Shown here in pieces: positions 1-5,849 of a stretch of DNA of 8,918 bases. The notes beneath the pieces are model-generated. The model was not told where the DNA came from and did no database searches. It worked only from the letters and a program-made list of their open reading frames with translations. The stretch is taken from positions 1 to 8,918 of the forward strand of contig JABJPQ010000268.1 in the NCBI GenBank assembly GCA_018663815.1, given 5' to 3'. The position numbers and the translations under genes were made by a program. Source of the stretch: Halobacteriovoraceae bacterium (GTDB lineage Bacteria; Bdellovibrionota; Bacteriovoracia; Bacteriovoracales; Bacteriovoracaceae). How positions within the stretch are numbered: the stretch's first letter is position 1; the number at the start of each line of letters is the position of its first letter.

Positions 1-1010
1 GTTTTGGAAGAAAGCCCATTTTAATGATTTCAATCTTTGGGCTTTGTGCCAGTTATATTTTATGGATTTTTGCCGGTAGTTTTACTCTTTTAATAATTGC
101 CAGGTTTATTGGTGGTATTATGGGAGGTAATTTATCAGTGGCCACAGCAGTAGTTGCTGATGTTACCAACGAATCTAATCGCTCCAAAGGAATGGCGTTT
201 GTAGGAATCGCGTTTGCTTTTGGGTTTATTTTTGGACCAGCGTTGGGTGGATTTTTAACACTGTATAATCCAATGGACTCTTTTCCTGAGTTGGTTAAGT
301 TTGGTTTAAATCCATTTTCGTATGCTGCACTGTTGGCCGGCATTCTCAGTTTAGTGAATTTGATTATTCTTTTTTTCAAATTTGAGGAAACACTTGATAT
401 TAAAAAACAAAAGGTACAGCATCGCAGCTCCAATATCATTAAACTTTTTACTCCTCTTAAAGATCGAAATATTAACTACGTAAACTATGTCTACTTTCTT
501 TTTATCTTAGCATTTAGTGGTATGGAGTTTAATCTAACCTTTTTAGCTGTTGAGAGGTTTAATTATTCCTCAATGCAAAATGCTTATATGTTTATTTTTA
601 TAGGCTTTATTATTGCCATAGTACAAGGAGGGTTCATTCGAAGAAGGGCCCATGACATCGGGGAGAAAAAAGTCGCACTCATTGGTATGTCCATTATTAT
701 TCCTGGTTTGTTTACCATTGCTTATGCATCCTCAGAGTTTACTTTGTATCTCGGATTATTTTTTCTCTCGGTTGGATCAGCTTGCGCAATACCGACACTG
801 ACAGCACTCGTTTCCTTGCTTACATCACAAAGTGAGCAAGGGCGAAGTTTGGGCATTTTTAGGGCCCTCGGTTCGCTGGGAAGAGTATTTGGCCCTATCA
901 TGGCCAGTGTCTTATATTGGAAAATGGGATCAACTATCCCTTATGTTTTAGGTGGTGTTTCAATCATTTTACCATTGTTAATACTGATACGTGTAGATGA
1001 TCAACCTTAA
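1..1010 (+). CDS. MFS transporter, DHA1 (TetA/drug:H+ antiporter-like), 5' partial
   Basis: This is a multi-pass inner-membrane transporter whose first part lies outside the window. The reading frame is open from base 3 and encodes FGRKP at 3-17. That is the end of MFS motif A in the loop between helices 2 and 3, so helices 1-2 are missing and the ATG at 24 is an internal methionine, not the start. About ten further hydrophobic segments follow. An arginine in helix 4 (ARFIGG) fits motif B, and GFIFGPALGG fits motif C, the antiporter signature of 12-helix drug/H+ exporters. The pattern resembles TetA-type DHA1 proteins, but a substrate cannot be named and resistance should not be inferred. The stop (TAA, 1008-1010) lies inside the end of the convergent minus-strand gene, giving a 33-bp tail-to-tail overlap. 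Family is secure; substrate is unknown. Confidence 0.88.
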   Translation, partial: FGRKPILMISIFGLCASYILWIFAGSFTLLIIARFIGGIMGGNLSVATAVVADVTNESNRSKGMAFVGIAFAFGFIFGPALGGFLTLYNPMDSFPELVKFGLNPFSYAALLAGILSLVNLIILFFKFEETLDIKKQKVQHRSSNIIKLFTPLKDRNINYVNYVYFLFILAFSGMEFNLTFLAVERFNYSSMQNAYMFIFIGFIIAIVQGGFIRRRAHDIGEKKVALIGMSIIIPGLFTIAYASSEFTLYLGLFFLSVGSACAIPTLTALVSLLTSQSEQGRSLGIFRALGSLGRVFGPIMASVLYWKMGSTIPYVLGGVSIILPLLILIRVDDQP

Positions 1011-1757
1011 AATAATCAACCCATCAAATCCTAAGTAATACCAGAGGCTATTTTTTTTACTTAAATAGAAACTTCCAAAATAGATTGGAATACTAACTAA
1101 TAAGAAAGCTTCTGCTGTTTGCAAGTAATAAAAAATGGCATAGATAAAGTATAAGGAACACAAAATAATTTTAAATTTATCCTTTAACACTGTTGGAAAT
1201 GATTTTATATTTTGCTTGATATCCGATGCTAGGTCTTTTAGCTCAAACGGGAGAGTGAGCAGTAAGATAAAGATAAAGCATTCGATTGTATCAAATAACT
1301 CAGCACTATCACTATTTAGTTTTGTGGCCATGAATGACCATACCAAAGCTATCAGTAGTGACTTTAAGTAAGGGATCGCCCGTAGCTCGAATTTATTAGT
1401 TAATATTTTCTCATAGAGCAAAGTTATTACTAGGCATAGAACCACAGTGGTGAAATTAATATGCTCATAAGCCTGTAAGCCTATAAAGATAAAAATACTT
1501 GAGATAAGTATTGATCCATAAAGGTAAAGATTATGATTTTTATAAAAAGTCACAATAGGTTCTTCTACAAAAAATCCTTTTTTAAAAGGAATGAATCTTA
1601 GCAGGTGATAAGAAAAATAAGTTCCTCCCAAAACAAAAAACATAGTTGCAATTGAAAAATTATAATTACTTTTGAGTGAATAAAATAAGTATAAAGATAA
1701 GGCGGCTACGGAGATAAAAAGGTTTGAATGAATAATAAAATTATAAAACTTTATCAT
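978..1757 (-). CDS. UbiA-like polytopic membrane protein with incomplete Asp motifs
   Basis: The product is a 259-residue membrane protein with roughly eight or nine hydrophobic segments and almost no soluble part. Two features resemble the UbiA prenyltransferase superfamily: a D-x-x-x-D pair (D175, D179, in LKDLASDIK, followed by FPTVL), which fits the second Asp-rich motif, and RAIPYLKSLLIALVW just before it. The first Asp motif (NDxxDxxxD), expected after the second helix, is absent; the region reads YFSYHLLRF instead. It therefore looks like the divergent UbiA-related family often annotated as hypothetical, and enzyme activity is doubtful. An upstream ATG at 1802 would add 15 residues (MTKELLKIKR...) but overlaps the peptidase gene by 62 bp. 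The ATG at 1757 begins right before the first helix with a 17-bp overlap and is preferred. Neither start has a good Shine-Dalgarno, which suggests translational coupling to the upstream peptidase gene. Confidence 0.65.
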   Translation of the reverse strand: MIKFYNFIIHSNLFISVAALSLYLFYSLKSNYNFSIATMFFVLGGTYFSYHLLRFIPFKKGFFVEEPIVTFYKNHNLYLYGSILISSIFIFIGLQAYEHINFTTVVLCLVITLLYEKILTNKFELRAIPYLKSLLIALVWSFMATKLNSDSAELFDTIECFIFILLLTLPFELKDLASDIKQNIKSFPTVLKDKFKIILCSLYFIYAIFYYLQTAEAFLLVSIPIYFGSFYLSKKNSLWYYLGFDGLIILRLIIYTYQY

Positions 1758-2820
1758 TTGTTTTTTTATTTCTCTCTTTATTTTTAGTAACTCTTTTGTC
1801 ATTCATATCATGAGAAAGATCGTGCTGGATAACATGATGTATTGCCAGTCTTAGTGTCTTGTAGAACCTTTTTGTTTTGTTCCAGTCTGAGTTTGGCAGT
1901 TCAAGTGTGTAAGTTGGTATATGTCTTTCATTTCCGGCCCAGTTTCCTAGGCTTCCAGGGAAAAAAGGATAGTTATTAACACGGTATTTTCCAGCTTTAT
2001 CGCTCATTTGAATAAGAAGTTGTTCCCCAGAAGACTGTTTGCCATGTGATAGCGCTGGTCCATCATAGTCAATAAGGGTTAGAGGCGAGTGAACTGAAAC
2101 TATTTTATTGGGTTTATATCTTTTAATCAGATTCACTTGAAAAATTGTTTCTTGCTCACTTAGAGACTTATATCCTGGAAATCTTCTTTTATCTTTTCCA
2201 TATCGATTTACCCACATTTTTTTTGCTAAAGCATTCCAGTCTTTAGTTGGAAAATTACGGTTAACATCAATGCCTCTACCATTGGTTCTGGTGGGTTTTT
2301 TTCTGAAAAAGGAATCAGGTGTTACAATGGGAGCAACAATAACCAGGCCATCGCCAATTATGTGTGGATTTTTTTTAAGGTCAGCAATGACGTCAAAGCA
2401 AAATTTAATTGGTGTTATTTCATCTCCGTGGACACCACAAAGGATCATGGTGGTATTAAGAGGTTTTTGTTTATGTGCTTCTTCGTTACCAAAAGTATGC
2501 CAAACGATAGGATTTCCCCAGTGTGAGCTTCGGACATGATGCCAAGTATAATCTGAGCAATTTGATTTTCCCCATTTGTACTTCGCAAAATATTTATCAA
2601 CCTTTTTACAATGATTAAGGACTTTCTGAGAATTCTTTCTTACAGGCTGAGTAGGGGGAGTCGTTGTTGATTTTGTAACAACTTCGACTTGGTTCGTTGA
2701 GGCTTTAAGTGTGGCTTTCGAAACCTCTTGGTTATCAGCATTCGAAATAGGACGAATTGAAGTACAAGAAATTGAGTTAATGAGTATAAGAGTTATAATT
2801 GTGTATGTTTTAATTTTCAT
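1741..2820 (-). CDS. M14 zinc carboxypeptidase/amidase, MpaA-like, predicted lipoprotein
   Basis: This 359-residue protein has an N-terminal hydrophobic segment ending in a lipobox-like SISC, with the lipidated cysteine predicted at residue 19. A Ser/Thr/Pro-rich linker runs to about residue 65 and the peptidase domain follows. M14 hallmarks are all present: zinc ligands H131 and E134 in HGDE, substrate-binding arginine in DVNRNFP (R188), the third zinc ligand in HSP (H244) and the catalytic glutamate in TLELPN (E307). The TRTN...DVNRNFP spacing is most like MpaA, the murein-peptide amidase that cleaves gamma-D-Glu-meso-DAP bonds. E. coli MpaA is cytoplasmic, whereas this one appears exported and membrane-anchored, so action on periplasmic or prey peptidoglycan peptides is plausible but inferred. 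C71 and C88 could form a disulfide. The tail after residue 340 is very Lys/Asn-rich. It is the first gene of a probable two-gene operon with the UbiA-like gene. Confidence 0.85.
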   Translation of the reverse strand: MKIKTYTIITLILINSISCTSIRPISNADNQEVSKATLKASTNQVEVVTKSTTTPPTQPVRKNSQKVLNHCKKVDKYFAKYKWGKSNCSDYTWHHVRSSHWGNPIVWHTFGNEEAHKQKPLNTTMILCGVHGDEITPIKFCFDVIADLKKNPHIIGDGLVIVAPIVTPDSFFRKKPTRTNGRGIDVNRNFPTKDWNALAKKMWVNRYGKDKRRFPGYKSLSEQETIFQVNLIKRYKPNKIVSVHSPLTLIDYDGPALSHGKQSSGEQLLIQMSDKAGKYRVNNYPFFPGSLGNWAGNERHIPTYTLELPNSDWNKTKRFYKTLRLAIHHVIQHDLSHDMNDKRVTKNKERNKKTNDKVL

Positions 2821-2826
2821 TTTATT

Positions 2827-2856
2827 ATTATATAGGAACTTAGACTGTTCTGTCTC
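2827..2856 (-). promoter_or_regulatory. Predicted sigma-70-type promoter of the peptidase operon
   Basis: Read on the minus strand, -35 GAGACA (2851-2856), an 18-bp spacer and a perfect -10 TATAAT (2827-2832) precede the peptidase ATG (2818-2820) by only 6 nt. The expected start of transcription falls at or next to the A of the ATG. No Shine-Dalgarno is visible upstream of that ATG, which fits a leaderless or near-leaderless mRNA. Confidence 0.4.
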
Positions 2857-2933
2857 ATAGAATACATACTTTCCTGGTGATTATTGGTATCAGTGTGTAA
2901 TTTCGTCCGATATTTCTAAATTGCCATTATTTT

Positions 2934-2961
2934 TTGCCAAATAGCTAAACATTTTTAGAGT
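2934..2961 (+). promoter_or_regulatory. Possible promoter of the PilZ-GAF-AAA-Fis regulator
   Basis: TTGCCA (2934-2939), a 16-bp spacer and TAGAGT (2956-2961, 4 of 6 matches to TATAAT) lie upstream of the regulator gene. Transcription would start near 2968, giving a leader of about 35 nt for the ATG at 3004 but almost none for the ATG at 2971. A second TTGCCA occurs at 2921-2926. The match is weak and no -24/-12 sigma-54 promoter is apparent. Confidence 0.22.
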
Positions 2962-2970
2962 TGCACCGAT

Positions 2971-4959
2971 ATGGAGGTAGATGAAACCATTGGGAGCCAA
3001 ATTATGTTAACAAGCTTTAAAGAATTTAAATTTTTTCAATCATTTAGAATACCTCTAGAGTCAAAAGACGAAGTACGTTGCATGGTTGAGTATGAAGACG
3101 AGCTTGGGAAGTATAAAGCCATTATGGATGGTGAATTAGAGGATACATCTATCACTGGTCTAGGCTTTAAGACTAAGTCTAGGATTAAAGTTGATACTAA
3201 TGTTCGCTTTTCAATTCAGTACAAACGGCTGCGCATTGAAGTTGAGGGAGTGATTGTTAGGTCATTTGGCTATCAGCCAGATCAAACCAATGAAACAATG
3301 CTTTACGGTGTTGAGTTAGATGAAGACGATTTTCCACAAATGAAACGATTTATAGAACAATATGTGCTTGGTTTTTCACCTGATAGGGCCAGAGACTGTA
3401 TTACTACCATGGCCATATCTGAACGTTATAAACGAGCGACGGAAGGATTTGAGATCTTTTCACTTATGCTTTCATTATTTAAGGATATTACGGCCTTTGG
3501 TTCTCAGGAAACATTCTTACAAAGCATGTTAGAGGAGATCTCGCGTATTTTAAATGCCCAAAGAGCGTCGATCTTTTTAATTAATTCACAAACAAATGAG
3601 CTTGAAGCTGTTGCTGCCTTAGGAATTGATAGAGGTCAATTAAAATTTGATTATCGAAAAGGCATCGCAGGTTCGGTTTTTACGACAGGAGTTCCTTTAA
3701 ATATTGATGCTCAAACAGATAAAGTACGATTTTCTCAGGATATGGATAAAAAAACAGGCTTTGAAACTCGCTCTATATTATGTAATCCCATCTCAAACAG
3801 AGATGACAAGGTTATTGGGGTTATCGAAGTACTTAATAAAAGAAATCAAGACCGTTTTACGGAAGAAGATGAAAAAACAATGAAGGTTCTTGCTTTGATT
3901 TTTTCATCGGTCTTTCATAACTACAATCCTATTTCGGAAAAATCTTTGATTAGAAGGTTTTCAACTCCGTATGATAGAGAATTTGCTTATATTGGAAAAT
4001 CAACCAGTACGAATGAGATTCGTAGGTCAATCGTTAAGTTAAAAGATATTGATTCTCCACTTTTAATTCAAGGGGAGTTTGGAGTTGGGAAAAAGCTACT
4101 AGCTAGAATTGTTCATAATGAAGGTAAAAGAGGTCTTAACAAATTTTTTATCTTGTCTTGTAAAGGGGTAAGTGAAAAAGAAATAGATCGAAAAATTTTT
4201 GGAGATGAGAACAATAAAAGCGTTCTTGAGGAATGCCAGGGTGGGACAGTTGTTTTTGATGAAGTTAGTTTTTTAAGTCTGGATCAACAAATGAAGCTTT
4301 TGAGAGTTTTAAAAGAAAGAAGGCTTCCTAATAGTAATTACACAATTGATGTTAGAGCCATTTTTACTGCTGGACAGGACTTGAAAAAGATTGCTCAGCT
4401 TGAAGATTGTTTTAATTTTGAGTTGTATAATTATATGCAAGAGTCAATACTTATGGTTGATCCGCTACGAAAAAGACCAGATGATATTGAACCTCTTACC
4501 TCATATTTTTTAAGAAAAGAATGTCGCAAACAAGGTCTATTGCTTAAAGAATTTTCTAAAGAAGTACTAGATCAATTAAAACAATACGATTGGTCAGGTA
4601 ATGTTATTGAGCTTGAGCAAGCTGTACAAAAAGCTGTTCTTTATAATCCTAAAGCACATGTTATTAGTAAACTTAATAAAACTGGGGCGACTCCTGTAAT
4701 AGATCTCTCCCAATCTGGTATGCACGGGCTAGATAATATCCCACATGCGAGAGATTTTAATCTTGCTTTAAAAGATCGTGTCTCATTAGTGGAAAGAGAG
4801 ATGATACTTGCTGAAATTAAGCGTAATAAGGGAAACAAGTCTAAGGCCGCTAAAGAGATGGGAATTTCTCGAGAAGCACTTAGGAAAAAATTACTGCAAT
4901 CTGATCATATCATCGAAGGCTTACAAGCAGATGACTCAGATATAAAACAAGCGGCCTAG
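2971..4959 (+). CDS. PilZ-GAF-degenerate AAA+-Fis transcriptional regulator (NtrC-like)
   Basis: The 662-residue protein has four parts. A PilZ domain (about 25-132) contains DTSITG (D58-G63) with K32xxxR36 in place of RxxxR. A GAF domain (about 175-315) ends in the typical NKRN...F.EED. An NtrC-type AAA+ domain spans about 338-565. A Fis-type helix-turn-helix (about 605-642, GNKSKAAKEMGIS) is well conserved. Walker A (GEFGVGKK, 368-375) and Walker B (VVFDE, 427-431) are kept. Aligned to NtrC from memory, the GAFTGA loop is deleted (IFGDENNKSVLEE), FREDLxxRL reads FNFELYNYM, the sensor I ATN reads TAG, and the sensor II Arg of GNVREL is Ile (I546). DNA binding is likely; sigma-54 activation and ATP hydrolysis are not. 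The ATG at 3004 has a better ribosome-binding site than 2971 and would remove 11 residues before PilZ. The gene is divergent from the peptidase operon and has its own terminator before cdaA. Confidence 0.88.
   Translation: MEVDETIGSQIMLTSFKEFKFFQSFRIPLESKDEVRCMVEYEDELGKYKAIMDGELEDTSITGLGFKTKSRIKVDTNVRFSIQYKRLRIEVEGVIVRSFGYQPDQTNETMLYGVELDEDDFPQMKRFIEQYVLGFSPDRARDCITTMAISERYKRATEGFEIFSLMLSLFKDITAFGSQETFLQSMLEEISRILNAQRASIFLINSQTNELEAVAALGIDRGQLKFDYRKGIAGSVFTTGVPLNIDAQTDKVRFSQDMDKKTGFETRSILCNPISNRDDKVIGVIEVLNKRNQDRFTEEDEKTMKVLALIFSSVFHNYNPISEKSLIRRFSTPYDREFAYIGKSTSTNEIRRSIVKLKDIDSPLLIQGEFGVGKKLLARIVHNEGKRGLNKFFILSCKGVSEKEIDRKIFGDENNKSVLEECQGGTVVFDEVSFLSLDQQMKLLRVLKERRLPNSNYTIDVRAIFTAGQDLKKIAQLEDCFNFELYNYMQESILMVDPLRKRPDDIEPLTSYFLRKECRKQGLLLKEFSKEVLDQLKQYDWSGNVIELEQAVQKAVLYNPKAHVISKLNKTGATPVIDLSQSGMHGLDNIPHARDFNLALKDRVSLVEREMILAEIKRNKGNKSKAAKEMGISREALRKKLLQSDHIIEGLQADDSDIKQAA
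2992..3006 (+). promoter_or_regulatory. Ribosome-binding site favouring a regulator start at ATG 3004
   Basis: GGGAG at 2992-2996 stands 7 nt before the in-frame ATG at 3004, a standard Shine-Dalgarno arrangement. The upstream ATG at 2971 is preceded only by AGAG at 2957-2960, ten nucleotides away. The PilZ domain is complete from either start, so the shorter protein (651 residues) is the likelier product. Confidence 0.5.
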
Positions 4960-4983
4960 GAAGAATATATCACCTAGGTTTTT
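4953..4983 (+). terminator. Probable Rho-independent terminator of the regulator gene
   Basis: CCTAGG at 4955-4960, overlapping the TAG stop, and CCTAGG at 4973-4978 form a 6-bp stem around a 12-nt AT-rich loop. Two G-T pairs (4953-4954 with 4979-4980) can extend it. Five T residues (4979-4983) follow at once. The stem is short, so termination may be partial. The T-run touches the -35 box of the following promoter. Confidence 0.5.
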
Positions 4984-5009
4984 GACCTTAATCCAATCAC
5001 TAATATATT
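4982..5009 (+). promoter_or_regulatory. Predicted sigma-70 promoter of the cdaA operon
   Basis: TTGACC (4982-4987, 5 of 6 matches) and TATATT (5004-5009, 5 of 6) are separated by 16 bp. Transcription would start near 5016, about 24 nt before the GTG start of cdaA. No other comparable promoter is seen inside the downstream operon, whose genes touch or overlap. Confidence 0.55.
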
Positions 5010-5013
5010 CCGA

Positions 5014-5039
5014 TAGTTATTCTATATAAGGAATAATTA
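5014..5039 (+). promoter_or_regulatory. Leader hairpin/palindrome abutting the cdaA start, with RBS
   Basis: Bases 5014-5022 pair with 5031-5039 (9 pairs including one G-T) around the 8-nt loop TATATAAG, ending exactly at the GTG start codon at 5040. The Shine-Dalgarno AAGGA (5028-5032) is split between loop and stem, at 7 nt from the start. The structure could tune translation of cdaA or be a DNA operator. It is AT-rich and not very stable. If transcription begins near 5016, the first pairs would be missing from the mRNA. Confidence 0.4.
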
Positions 5040-5849
5040 GTGATTAATCTATTTAGTTTATTTGAAAACTTTAAGTTATCTGACAGCGCGGATATAATCA
5101 TCGTATCGATAATTCTCTATCGTTTTTTTTCCATTATTCAAGGAACGAGAGCGGTACAAATCTTAGTTGGTACTGCGGCCATTACAACCCTTTATTGGTT
5201 TAGCTTAACTTTTGAGTTTTATTCTTTAAATTGGCTCCTAAAAAGTTTTATTGATTATTTCTTTGTCATTTTGATTATTTTATTTCAAGAACAAATACGT
5301 TCGGCGCTTGCAGCTCTTGGGCAGACACGTTGGTTTGGGCGAAAAAAAGAGGGCTATCTTAATATTCAAATTGAAGAAGTTATAACGGCTTGTATGGCCC
5401 TTAGTCGGGAAAAAACGGGAGCACTTATTGTTTTTGAACGAATATATGGACTCCTTAATCACTCCTCAACGGGAACAAAGCTAGACTGTAAAATACATTC
5501 AGACATTTTATACACACTCTTCCAGGTGAATTCCCCCTTACACGATGGAGCAATCATTCTCTCTCAAAATAGAATTCAAGCTGCTGGGTGTTTCTTACCC
5601 CTTTCTAAAAATGTAGAGCTGGATCGGCATTTTGGTACTAGGCATAGAGCTGCATTGGGGATCTCAGAAATAACTGATGCCTTGGTGATTATTGTTAGTG
5701 AAGAAACCGGTAAAATGAGTACATGCATTAATGGACAATTCTATGAATGTGATACTGAAAAAGAATTGCGCAAGCAACTTCGAATTAACCTTGTTCCTTC
5801 AGGTCGAAAAATTAATCGTTTAGCTAAAAACAAAGCAGTAAATTTATGA
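5040..5849 (+). CDS. cdaA: Diadenylate cyclase CdaA (c-di-AMP synthase)
   Basis: CdaA makes the second messenger c-di-AMP from two ATP at the inner membrane. The 269-residue protein has the normal family length (about 270) and layout: three hydrophobic segments (about 17-35, 38-58 and 66-83), a short linker, then the DAC domain (about 105-240). Both catalytic signatures are intact: DGA at 169-171 (in SPLHDGA) and RHR at 201-203 (in GTRHRAALG). The start is GTG at 5040, supported by AAGGA 7 nt upstream; no suitable ATG lies nearby. Its TGA overlaps the ATG of cdaR in an ATGA, so the two are translationally coupled. The cdaA-cdaR-glmM order matches the conserved block of Firmicutes, in which CdaR and GlmM modulate CdaA activity. 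An active enzyme is expected. Confidence 0.96.
   Translation: MINLFSLFENFKLSDSADIIIVSIILYRFFSIIQGTRAVQILVGTAAITTLYWFSLTFEFYSLNWLLKSFIDYFFVILIILFQEQIRSALAALGQTRWFGRKKEGYLNIQIEEVITACMALSREKTGALIVFERIYGLLNHSSTGTKLDCKIHSDILYTLFQVNSPLHDGAIILSQNRIQAAGCFLPLSKNVELDRHFGTRHRAALGISEITDALVIIVSEETGKMSTCINGQFYECDTEKELRKQLRINLVPSGRKINRLAKNKAVNL

Noticed and set aside
24..26. ATG at 24 as the start of the transporter gene
   Set aside because: The frame is open to the window edge and encodes motif A (FGRKP) upstream of it, so this methionine is internal.
53..439. 128-codon open frame antisense to the transporter gene
   Set aside because: It is opposite conserved MFS motifs and shows no domain; a shadow frame.
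1..1010. Calling the MFS gene a tetracycline-resistance determinant
   Set aside because: The visible motifs are shared by many DHA1 exporters, and substrate specificity cannot be read from this partial sequence.
1051..1058. Run of eight A (minus strand) as a phase-variation tract in the UbiA-like gene
   Set aside because: The frame is intact, and A-runs of this size are common in AT-rich coding sequence. There is no supporting evidence of slippage.
1033..1062. AAGTAA...TTACTT inverted repeat with an 8-T run, as a terminator for the transporter gene
   Set aside because: The stem is only A-T pairs, the T-run lies inside the loop rather than after the stem, and the region codes for SKKNS of the UbiA-like protein.
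2270..2539. 89-codon plus-strand frame inside the peptidase gene
   Set aside because: It is antisense to the catalytic HGDE and NRNFP region, with no recognisable family.
2885..2901. Possible sigma-54 (-24/-12) promoter beginning TTGG in the divergent intergenic region
   Set aside because: The GG is not followed by GC at the required 10-bp spacing. No GG-N10-GC element is seen upstream of either divergent gene.
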